In this document: positions 55,157 to 64,000 of the stretch, one piece after another
Layout of the letters: every line of letters begins with the position of its first letter
Numbering within the stretch: the first letter of the stretch is position 1
NCBI RefSeq assembly: GCF_964204645.1
Contig: NC_134031.1
Coordinates: 10,208,501 to 10,272,500, forward strand
Reading direction: 5' to 3'
DNA length: 64,000 bases
Source of the DNA: Tubulanus polymorphus
Taxonomy: Eukaryota > Nemertea > Palaeonemertea > Tubulaniformes > Tubulanidae
Translations under genes and position numbers: made by a program
The notes under the pieces: generated by a model
Seen by the model: the letters and a program-made list of their open reading frames with translations, nothing else
Database searches by the model: none
What the model was told of the DNA's origin: nothing

Positions 55157-55509
55157 GGAGAGTAAACAAGTACACAGTGAGAACAACACATCATTTTCTA
55201 AATAGAATCAAAGATGCTACAAATGCTAAATCAGTAGATTTTAAATTTAAAAAGTTAACAGAATTAACAATTCATAAGAAATATTTAATTACAAATATTG
55301 ATACAGTTACTAACAAATATGGAGATAAATTAGTTATTCACTTAGAAAATGAAGTGTTAAAAGGAAATAAATATAAATTCAGAACATATTTACCAGATAG
55401 ATTTCATAGATTATCAAGTGAAGATCTAGAAAAATTATGTTCAGGTGATTTCTATTTTATATACAAAGGTAAGAATGAAAAAGGGCACCATGATATAGAT
55501 TTCGAATAA
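55157..55509 (+). pseudogene. OB-like protein (element B), frameshifted near the start
   Basis: Homologue of 8720-9073. The equivalent ATG is at 55157, but one base is gained or lost near 55190. A longer frame from ATG 55144 restores the rest of the protein by chance, so a product could still be made from that upstream start. Confidence 0.6.
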
Positions 55510-55526
55510 GAAAATATGTAAAATAA

Positions 55527-56260
55527 GTGGCGGAATTAAAAGAATATAGAATATTTGTTGATTCAAGAAGACTTACAAGTTATAAATCACATAATTTACT
55601 AGTACAATTAGATAGGGAATACAAGAATTGTGTAGATTTAAAATTAGTAAATGTAAGTTTATGTAACTCCTTTTATAATATATCGGATAAAAGTATTGAA
55701 CATAGAGTCTTTTTTATTCATGACAGAAATAAGAATAGATGGTTTCATCTTTATCTTAAACCAGGATTATATAATTTAGAAACATTAGCTCAAGAAATTA
55801 ATAAAAGAGCACGCTTAAAAATGGGTGCATCTGCTGGATTTGGATTAAGACTTATTAAAAGTGATAGCTCTGATAAAATAAGAATAAAATTAGGCAATGA
55901 AGATCAACATCAATTTCTAGCTAAACTGTTAGGAATTAACACAGATGAAAGGATACGTAATGCTGATGCTACACCAAATATAATACCTTTTACACACTTT
56001 TATATTTATTGCAATTTAATTGATCCTACAAAGACATTTGAAGCAACTAAAGATACAATTTGTAATTCTGGTTTATTGAATATTTTACATTGAAGAATGT
56101 TAAAGAATTTGGAACACAAATAAATCATGATTTAGCTGAGTGCGATTTCAAACCATGCATTCCTCAATTTAATAATTTTTGATTAGAAATTAGAAATCAT
56201 AATGGATACTTAATTGATTTGAATAACATTCCTGTGATATATGAATTAGTTATAAGATGA
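55527..56260 (+). pseudogene. Penton-like protein (element B), broken
   Basis: Homologue of 9092-9847. The ATG of A is GTG here, within AAATAAGTGG. The frame is open for 188 codons, shifts near 56090, and has stops near 56180 and 56258. This copy keeps the region that A lost to two stops (GLRLIKSDSSDKIRIKLG and following). Confidence 0.55.
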
Positions 56261-56284
56261 AAAGAGTATTTTTTTGATATATAA

Positions 56285-56620
56285 ATGAATATAACTGTTG
56301 GACCGAGTATATGTTTTGGGTTTGATTTTAAACATGGTAAAGAAATGAGAATTAAACTAAATGATGTAATTACTGATATTAAAAGTAAATCATTTAACAA
56401 TGCATCTATGATTAATAAAGAAAATTATAATATAGAAAAAGTAATTGATTTAATCAAAACATCTTTAAAATATTATGAATTAAATGAAGATGGAATTATT
56501 GATGATATTAAAAACATATTATCTAAAATATATGATAATCATAAAAGTAGTAATGAAATAAATGTTGAATTAATCATAAAAAAGACAACTAAATATTTTG
56601 AAAATGGTAATTTTTTTTGA
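56285..56620 (+). CDS. Conserved unknown (111 aa, element B)
   Basis: Open copy of the gene broken at 9864 (A) and 47742 (C). It begins MNITVGPSICFGFDFKHG. It is mostly helical in appearance, with no TM and no cysteine cluster. The start follows a T-run and ATATAAATG. Confidence 0.6.
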   Translation: MNITVGPSICFGFDFKHGKEMRIKLNDVITDIKSKSFNNASMINKENYNIEKVIDLIKTSLKYYELNEDGIIDDIKNILSKIYDNHKSSNEINVELIIKKTTKYFENGNFF

Positions 56621-56627
56621 TAAATAA

Positions 56628-56855
56628 ATGAGTGATAATAAGTGGATAATAACTGGATTATAAAATGGAGCATTATTATCAGTGGGAACTGTTGGTTATA
56701 CAATGGTATTAAAAAAAGTATTTAGAATGGGTAGTATTAATGTTGATAGATTTGATATAAATGATATCTTAAAATCAACGTTAGCAGTTACTTTATCGAA
56801 ATTAACAGTTGATTATTTGGAAAAACAAAAATATATTCCTCCTATAAATACGTAA
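56628..56855 (+). pseudogene. Small single-TM protein (element B), broken
   Basis: Homologue of 47167-47385. A TAA after codon 11 is followed by a frame change; the downstream part is otherwise similar. The start lies in T-run, GA, TAAATAAATG. Confidence 0.55.
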
Positions 56856-56870
56856 CTTTTTATTGAATAA

Positions 56871-57292
56871 ATGGCATCTGCAGTAATAACTATAATAGGA
56901 TCGGCAATTGTTAACGCTTTAGCATTTACTGGTGGCGGGTATTTATTTAAGCATATTGATAAAAATGGTTCATTATCAGAACAGAAAAGACATAATTTAG
57001 CATTAGAAAATATAATAAAGCAGCGGAAGAATACAGAGAAAAAAGACAAAACTACATGGATTATATTAACAAAGAATTATATGATACGAAGATTTCACAT
57101 AAAGATTTACAATCAGTCGATGATGCAATGAGTTTATATAACGCAGTAACAAATAAAGAAAAATTACATCTATATAAACCTCAATTATCGAATTATTATA
57201 CCCCAAGTAATGAACAGAAGAAATATGAAATAATTTGGATTTTAGTTTGAACAGTTATTGTTATATTTGTTGCATATAAATTTACTAATTAA
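56871..57292 (+). pseudogene. Two-TM virion-type protein (element B), broken
   Basis: Homologue of 10464-10886. The frame shifts near 57010 and a TGA interrupts near 57248. Both hydrophobic ends are still recognisable. Confidence 0.62.
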
Positions 57293-57318
57293 ATATATAT
57301 ATTATTTTTGTTAAATAA

Positions 57319-57762
57319 ATGGATGATAAAGTTGATAATATTGATATCATTCCTCATGATATCAGTAAAACTAAATTAAAATCATATTTGGAAAAACAAA
57401 TATTAGAATTTAAAAATGATTTAAAAGTTAAAAGGAACAAATATTTAAAAAGTATAATTATATATTATATATATATATATTATTTTATTATTAGTGGTTC
57501 AGTTACAATTAGTTCTGTAATAACATTTTAGCAATATTCTCACCATTAACACCTTTAGCTATATCAATTGGTGTGTTAGGCTTAAGTTCAAGTGTTTTAA
57601 CCGGAATAAGTTCAAAATTAAATGTAAAAAGTAATAAAGAAAAAATTAAATCTAATACAAAAGAAATTAATAAATTAAAAAATACATTAGATTATATTAT
57701 TAGTTTAAATGGTAACAGTTGAAGAACAAGATAAATTATTAAAAGAATTAATAAATTATTAA
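57319..57762 (+). pseudogene. Membrane protein with paired hydrophobic segments (element B), broken
   Basis: Homologue of 10906-11343. An expanded (AT)n run near 57465-57480 and a lost base near 57530 break the frame; a few codons near 57715 are also missing. Confidence 0.58.
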
Positions 57763-57778
57763 TCTTTTTATTATATAA

Positions 57779-59102
57779 ATGGGGTTTCCAAAAGCTTTCC
57801 AATATAATAAATCAATTAAACATAATATTCCTGCAATAGATTATAAAAAAAAATTACATAAAAAATTTAGTTTTCAATTCATTAGTTAATTTAGAAATTT
57901 ATATTACTGAAACACAGTTTTTTATTACTAAAATGGAAAATATATTTAATACATATGAAGTTACTTTTACTCGAGATGAATATCATATATATATAAAGTT
58001 ATATCTAATATGAAATATTGGCAGAATCAATTAAATTTTGCTGTTTATTGTGCAACGACAGGGTGTGGTATAAGTTGGAACAATCATCTTAATAACTTAG
58101 ATAAAAATTTGTCTTATTCAGATTTAAAATTCATTCATACAATATTTAGATTTCACACATATTTTCAAATCAGAATTATATTAAATGAATTAGAATGCCC
58201 TTTGCCTGGATCTAAATATTTTAAAGAATTGGATAATAATATTAATCTAAGTTTTATAAAATTTGTAATGAATTTAATATAAATACTAATACTAATTTTA
58301 GAGCGCATGGTAAATTGCAAGGTATTGGTGAACAGTATGAAATAAAAAGAATTGATTATATGCATAGAATTTCAGCTTATCATAATTATAAAATTGATAA
58401 TAATAATGGTTGGATTAATTTCATTTTAGAAAATAGTGAAGGTTTTACAAAATCAGGTATACAAAGAATAAATCAATCTATAAGAATATATTTAATTTGT
58501 ATATTAGGTGCACAAGTTGGAACAAGATCCCCAATAGTTGGAAATGATAGTACTTCATTTGATACACAGAAATAATTTAAAGTTTTATTTGAAGATTCTA
58601 TTCATAATGATAAAAATAGATCGATTCCAGAAAACATTGTAACATATCAAAATTATTTAGATAAATCACAGATTAGATTAAATCATTGTATAGGCCCTAA
58701 TTTATTAATTATTTCTTATGATTTAGTTTTAAAAATGGGAAATATAATTGGTTATGATAATCTAATTAAGACTGCAACAATAAATAATTCATTTGGATTA
58801 AATGATATGAATAAAAAGATTATCGCTGCTCCAAAATTAATGGAAGGTGAAAAAAAAATAAAAAACATATTCAATCAACTGAAACTAAAACAAAGAGTAT
58901 TGAATTGAATAATGATTCTAAACCGGATCACAATACATCAGAAAATATAAAAACTGATATTATTCAACATGAAATAATAAAACCCAATAATGATAATAAA
59001 TCACATGAAAATGCTAAATTAGCTATAACTTGTATAGGAATTGTAATAGGAGGAATATTATATTTTAAATTTCAATTTTCTTTATTATGTAAATGGATGT
59101 AG
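57779..59102 (+). pseudogene. Tail-anchored conserved protein (element B), broken
   Basis: Homologue of 11360-12750. The N-terminus (FPKAFQYN), NQLNFAVYCATTGCGISW, AQVGTRSPI and the C-terminal anchor (AITCIGIVIGGIL) are present in separate frames. Breaks lie near 57850, 57995, 58255, 58573 and 58855. The middle part resembles C (GEQYEIKRID), not A. Confidence 0.6.
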
Positions 59103-60535
59103 AAGGTGGAGAAGATTATGAAATGGAAGACATGGGAAATAATAATGATGGGTATATTGATGATTATAATGATGCTGAAACTAATATTGATAATGATGAT
59201 GAAACAGCATATAGTTCTAATTTAGCAGATAGTGGTTCTAAAGCTCCATCAACAAAGGAGTTTGATAGAAGAACTAAATCGAGAATAAATCCTGAAAATG
59301 AAAATCCAGATTTAGTAAAACAAAATTTAGAATATAATGAATATGTGTATCATTTCAAACCTATATTTGAAAGATCTGGATATAATATCAATGAGAGAGG
59401 TGCTAGAAATTTAGTAACAGAATTAAAACTTTTAGATGGTGAATATTATTATCGTTTGAAAGATGATTATTATATTGATATCACTAATAAACGTGAAAAT
59501 AAAATATTAGCAGAATCAACTTTGAGAAAATTAGAAACATCTTGAATTAAAAGAATAAGTAATAGTAATGAAATAGAAAATGTTGCCGACACAGAAATAA
59601 ATAAAAAGAGTATTTAAACAAAGAATAAATGAATCATTTGAAATATTAAAAAATAATTTAGAAACAGAAACAAGTTCTGAACAGAATATAACTTCCAAAA
59701 CTAGTTAACTTAAATCAAATAGAGTTCCAATTGAAAAACTTTTACCGAATGGATTAATTGATGCAACAGATCAACAATTAGAAGATTTAAATATATTTTC
59801 TGATAAAGCAATTAGAGAAATGATTAGTATATGAAATGAAGCTGATAAATTTGCCCATGACAAAAGTATAAGAGATTTTAAAATTAGAACTTTAGAAAAA
59901 GATAGAACTGATAAAATTAAAGAAATAGAACAATTAAAATTGGATAGAGATAATATAGTTATTGAAGAAATTGAATTTTGAAAAAGAAATGCATATTTAG
60001 AAAAAGAAAAAGATGATTTAGAATATAACATAGAATTACAGAAAGAAGAAATCAAATTATTATTAAAATCAAATGATTATAATATTAATAGATTAAAAGT
60101 TATTTTTAAAGATTTGTTGATAAAACCAAATTCTGATATATCATTGAAAGATAGAATAAAATTATTATTTTTAAGTTATAAGGTATAACAATTCTTTCAA
60201 TTGTAACAGCTGTAACTATGATATTTACAACAATAGGTTTAGCTATATCAAATGCTTTAAAATCTACACCTACTCCCAATAAACTGGGTAAACCTCCAAA
60301 TAATAATAATTCTATACAAGAAAAAGATGGTTTAAAAAAATTAGTAAAATATCTATGGGAATTATCTAAAAAATCTGCTGCAGCTTTACCCGGAGTTATA
60401 GCATCAATTGTTGGTTTTGTATTAAAATCTGCTGGAAATATTATTAACTTTGCTGCTGAACATATAATCTTATTTTTAATTTCTGTTGTAAGTGCAATTA
60501 TTTTTGGATTAGTGAATATGATCAAAAATAAATAA
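59093..60535 (+). pseudogene. Coiled-coil protein with C-terminal membrane domain (element B), broken
   Basis: Homologue of 12763-14443. The acidic N-terminus and a globular part are open to 59545. The coiled coil follows with stops near 59615, 59707, 59834 and 59980. The hydrophobic end (60218-60535, ALPGVIASIVGF) is open. The globular part is clearly diverged from A. Confidence 0.6.
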
Positions 60536-60556
60536 TCAATTTTTTTCCTTAAATAC

Positions 60557-61803
60557 ATGAGTGGGAGTTACATAAATCCTTCTAAGAATTCTAGAAAATC
60601 TAATGCTATTAAGGCAGAAAGATCTCATCATATAATTACATGTACTCATAATCCATCAAATATTAATCCTGATGAAACTTTATATGTTAGAATTCCTCGA
60701 TTAACACAAAATACTTCTTATGTTCCAAATAGTATTCATTAATCAGCTGATATAAAAGTAACTGGCCATGTTTATAACTATTTTGTTGATAATGTTGGAA
60801 GATATTTGATAAAGAAATTAACTATAAAGATTGGCTCTGAAACAGTTTTCTCATTAGATGATTAAAATTTATTTACGCATTATAAAGATTTATGGTTAAC
60901 AAAAGAAAACAGAAACAATATGTTATTTCAAGGCATCCAATCCTTAAATCAAAATAAATTAAGATCAGAAGCTAATGGCGCAATAGTAACTCGTACCGCA
61001 GATAATTTGATTAAAAAGATTTATGGAAGCAAATATAAAATTCTATTAGATTTTGAATTGATAGATAATAATGCGCCTTTTAACATGCAATTCAAGAAGA
61101 TATTATATTCGAAATAACATTCGCTCCTGTTAATGAAATTTTGCTATCTAGTGTTGTTAAAGATATGGGATATAAATTATCGAATATGTTTAGAATATGA
61201 TACAGTAACTGATGAAAATATTTCAAGCATAATTCAAACTCAATACAATCAAGGATTTTCATTATTATATGATTGCATTGATAAATTTAAAACTGTAACC
61301 ATTAATGCAAATGAATAAATAATTAATGAGAATATTAACTTCCCAAGAAGATCTATTAAAAGTATATTAATATTTTTTACCATTGCAACATATTCTTATG
61401 GCGCAATAAATGTTGATAATTATTATAATCCTGAAATATCAAAGGTAGAAATAACTATCGAAGGTATAGCAAATAAAATATTTTGCCAGGGAATGAGAAT
61501 GATTGATCAATGGCCAGAAATTAGAAAACATTTTATGAATGAAAAAAATAAATCATCTGAAAATTGTAATATTATCAAATTGATTATTATATCGGTAATA
61601 TATACGCATAATGGTTAGATTTTAGAACAACTGAAGATAATTTATTACATGGATCTGGGAAAAAATTACAGAACACTTAAGATGGGATACAATTATTCAT
61701 GAAAAAGAAAAAAGGGAGTTTAAATTATAAAATGCACATTTATATCATATCTGACGCGTAATTAAATATTGTAAATTCTCAATTGAATAGTGTTATGTAT
61801 TAA
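60557..61803 (+). pseudogene. MCP: Major capsid protein (element B), many breaks
   Basis: Homologue of 14484-15730. Stops or frame changes occur near 60740, 60865, 61085, 61190, 61316, 61580 and 61680. Conserved phrases IPRLTQNT, FQGIQS, YGSKYKI and MIDQWPEIRKHF remain. It is the most decayed of the three MCP copies. Confidence 0.73.
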
Positions 61804-61835
61804 AATTTTAATCTAAGTAAAAAATTCTATAATAA

Positions 61836-62480
61836 ATGGAAGGATGAATATATGAAATACAAAGTCCAAGTGAAATGATATCAGATATATATTATGTAAT
61901 ACCTTATGATGAATATAGTAAGTATTTTGGAGAATACTTTTATCAATTCAAATATAGAATAAGTAAAATAGATAATAATAAAAGTGGCGTTGTTGATAAT
62001 TTAAGTAATGAAATTGACAATAATGTTTTTCCTTCTACATCTAATAATGTTTTACCCTCTATATCTGGTAATGTTTTACCTTCTACATATAATAATGAAA
62101 TAATATTAAATTATAGTGAAAATAGAAATTATTTGGTGGTTATTGTAAAGGTGAATTTTCAAACAGCCCATCAAATTGGAATAACCAATTGGCTGTACAT
62201 ATTACTAATGTTATAAAACGTGTTGGTTTAAGAGAATTTATAGAACACTCATTTAGATACGTTACAAAGTTTGTTTCAAATAAAAAAGTAAATGGTAAAG
62301 ATTTATATAAAGATTTATTACGTGAATTTTTATCAAAGGAACCTGAACTCAGTAAAGATGAATTAGATTTAACTGATGCTAATAAAATATTAGGATCAAA
62401 CAAAATAAAGATACGGACGAAACTTAAAGTAGTAACTATTAATGATGCGGTATATAGTTTGAATAAGTATATCAATAAAC
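61836..62480 (+). pseudogene. Zinc-finger protein (element B), frameshifted and truncated
   Basis: Homologue of 15763-16611. A stop follows the third codon. It keeps fewer copies of the NNVLPSTS-type repeat and a damaged finger, and ends in the dispersed repeat at 62481. Confidence 0.6.
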
Positions 62481-63100
62481 AAGAGGCCCATGGGCCTTGA
62501 AGCATTGGTAGATAATACTGTGGTATTAAGTGGTTATAATGTTTTACATCTGCCGGCAAATCTTCTATGACGATGTTGATTGGGAGGACCACAGACTTAA
62601 AGGTCTATTTGTCTAGTACGATTTTATTCCTGAAAATGAATTTATTTTCTGCCGAACGATTTAGCCTAGGCTATTTGTACTGTTAAACATCATTAATGCG
62701 ATTCTGTTAAAAAGACGAAACTAGTTTATTCTGGTGTTTTCCATCATGTCCCAGCCAAGATATTTATATCAATCAAGATTTGGATACAAAAACCCATTTT
62801 TACGCATGAACTTTAGGCCCCACTGAATAATGAAAACAAAAACAGAACGATTTTTCTGAATGCAATTGCAAGACCCTCTGATCTTAGAGCTCCAAGCTCA
62901 TGCATGTACGCATGCAAAACGTCGCAGAGAGAGAGAGAGCGATGCCGGCGTTGGTGTCACTGAGGCCGGCTGATGATTGTTTGTTTGTCTTTTTGTTTGT
63001 TTGGCTTTACGTACGTCGTTTGGATCTTGGTTTCCCAAGACTATTCCTATTGGATTGTTCATTTAACCTCACGGCGGTACGGCCTTTGAAGTGTGCCCGC

Positions 63101-63200
63101 ACACTGTTCGCAGCCAGCAGGACTCGAACCCACTTGTCACTCAGCATTGATAGTGGATTCAACAGCATCACGCCTTATCTCACTGAGCTACCGAGGCCGC
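63101..63200 (-). other. tRNA-like SINE head
   Basis: On the - strand: GCGGCCTCGGTAGCTCAGTG (A box TAGCTCAGTG) and, about 55 bases on, GTGGGTTCGAGTCCTG (B box GGTTCGAGTCC). The ends GCGGCC and GGCTGC can pair like an acceptor stem. The anticodon-arm region does not form a normal tRNA, so a tRNA-derived SINE is more likely. Confidence 0.6.
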
Positions 63201-63649
63201 TCGATTCAATTCAAAAAAAACTACAGCAGCGGCAAATAACCATCGCAATATTGCAATTTACGACAAACAACGCGTAAATTCAATCACTGTTGTTCAACGC
63301 ATGGAAAAGATAATAAAAGGTATTTTTTTCCCGGCGCGCATTACATAGCGAATCTCTGCCGAGTGCGTAAGAGGGTGCTACCGCCTTGTGAGTGTGCAGT
63401 AGGCGGGTAGGGCGTCCTAAAGTAAAAACTTATATTGGAATATAGCCGAATCGAATTTTACAATGTCAGTCAACTGATTGATGATACAAAATGGTTGTTC
63501 TCGGCGTGCTTAACAATGATATTTTCCTCCAATAAACAACTCTGGTAAAATTGAATAAAATGATCTATCTTTATGGGCCGACTCTATTATCACGTCCGGA
63601 TTGAAATCCGGATAATCCGGAGATTTCGGTGAAATACAGCCTCGCTTGC

Positions 63650-63960
63650 CAGGGGTCCGGTATCACTCCCGAACTCGCTTCCACCAGCCCCCTGGCCTCA
63701 CGAAGCGTGATTTCATTACTGGCGCTGTTGCGCATGACGTCATACATCGATTTGCAAAATACTTCCTTTTTCGGTAAAACGTTCGCTGATTGGTCCATCT
63801 AACAGGAAAACCAACAGAAGCCCAATGGCGTTTGTTATAAGCGCTGTGATTGGTACGACTGGATTCTGGTCGTCTAGTAACGACTCCAACGACTCGTGAG
63901 GTCAAGGGGTTCGGGGAACAGCTTTAGCGTAGTGGGTTCGAATCCCTTGACGGGTGAAGA
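63650..63960 (+). repeat. Interspersed repeat, copy 3
   Basis: Inverse orientation to copies 1 and 2. It contains GGGTTCGAATCCC near its 3' end and TGACGTCA in the middle. It is the fullest copy together with 3000-3316. Confidence 0.72.
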
Positions 63961-64000
63961 TGGGTGAAATAGAGTACAATCGGAGAACGACTGTGCTATC

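Larger units (their letters stand above)
54757..62480. mobile_element. Element B, second half
   Basis: Continues the PolB that element C interrupts, then follows the gene order of A from the OB-like gene to the zinc-finger gene, all on +. It ends at about 62480 where a repeat starting CAAGAGGCCCATGGGCC cuts the zinc-finger gene. No terminal repeat is present. Almost every gene has one or more breaks, more than in A. Confidence 0.85.
62481..64000. other. Host spacer with repeats
   Basis: No credible gene. It begins with a dispersed repeat edge (CAAGAGGCCCATGGGCC) like that at 40683, then holds a tRNA-like SINE head on - (63101-63200), a GAGAGA tract near 62925 and interspersed repeat copy 3 (63650-63960). 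Confidence 0.5.

Overview
The window is nuclear DNA of an animal, most likely a marine invertebrate. It carries spliced host-type genes with GT-AG introns, tRNA-derived SINE-like repeats and a MITE. The species cannot be named from sequence alone. Almost all recognisable coding capacity is mobile. There are four very AT-rich pieces of Maverick/Polinton-like endogenous dsDNA virus (called Z, A, B and C here) and one unrelated 9.2-kb DNA transposon with giant terminal inverted repeats.

Layout. 1-1181 is the right end of element Z: an HNH gene remnant plus a 192-bp terminal palindrome. 1182-4424 is host spacer. 4425-20254 is element A, nearly full length. The + strand carries PolB, an OB-like protein, a penton-like protein, small membrane proteins, a tail-anchored protein, a coiled-coil membrane protein, the major capsid protein (MCP) and a zinc-finger protein. 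The - strand carries the packaging ATPase, an integrase with chromodomain, two membrane proteins and an HNH remnant. 21110-30270 is the DNA transposon: 930-bp TIRs made mostly of 144-bp hairpin units, a SAM/HECT-like gene and a spliced DDE integrase-core gene. 32821-38170 and 54757-62480 are the two halves of element B, which is circularly permuted relative to A. Element B's PolB is split by element C (38171-54756). C has clean 68-bp TIRs and a 6-bp target duplication, GAAATG.

The viral elements share a logic. A protein-primed-type PolB replicates the linear genome, a retroviral-type integrase inserts it with a 6-bp duplication, an A32-type ATPase packages it, and MCP and penton-like proteins build the capsid. 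Small membrane proteins probably belong to the virion. No maturation protease was recognised. Virion-type genes in A, B and C start at a common signal: a run of T, a short spacer, then TAAATAAATG or TATATAAATG. It resembles late promoters of poxvirus-like viruses. Element C also has a zinc-ribbon gene that might be a late transcription factor, and its PolB contains a decaying intein with a LAGLIDADG domain.

All viral copies are decayed by nonsense codons, frameshifts, deletions and later insertions. A few genes remain open, notably the B integrase (33210-34322). The most unusual items are the intein in an animal genome, the poxvirus-like start signal, the terminal palindromes of Z and A, the nested C-in-B insertion, and the TIRs of the 9.2-kb transposon, which are dense arrays of E2F-like motifs.
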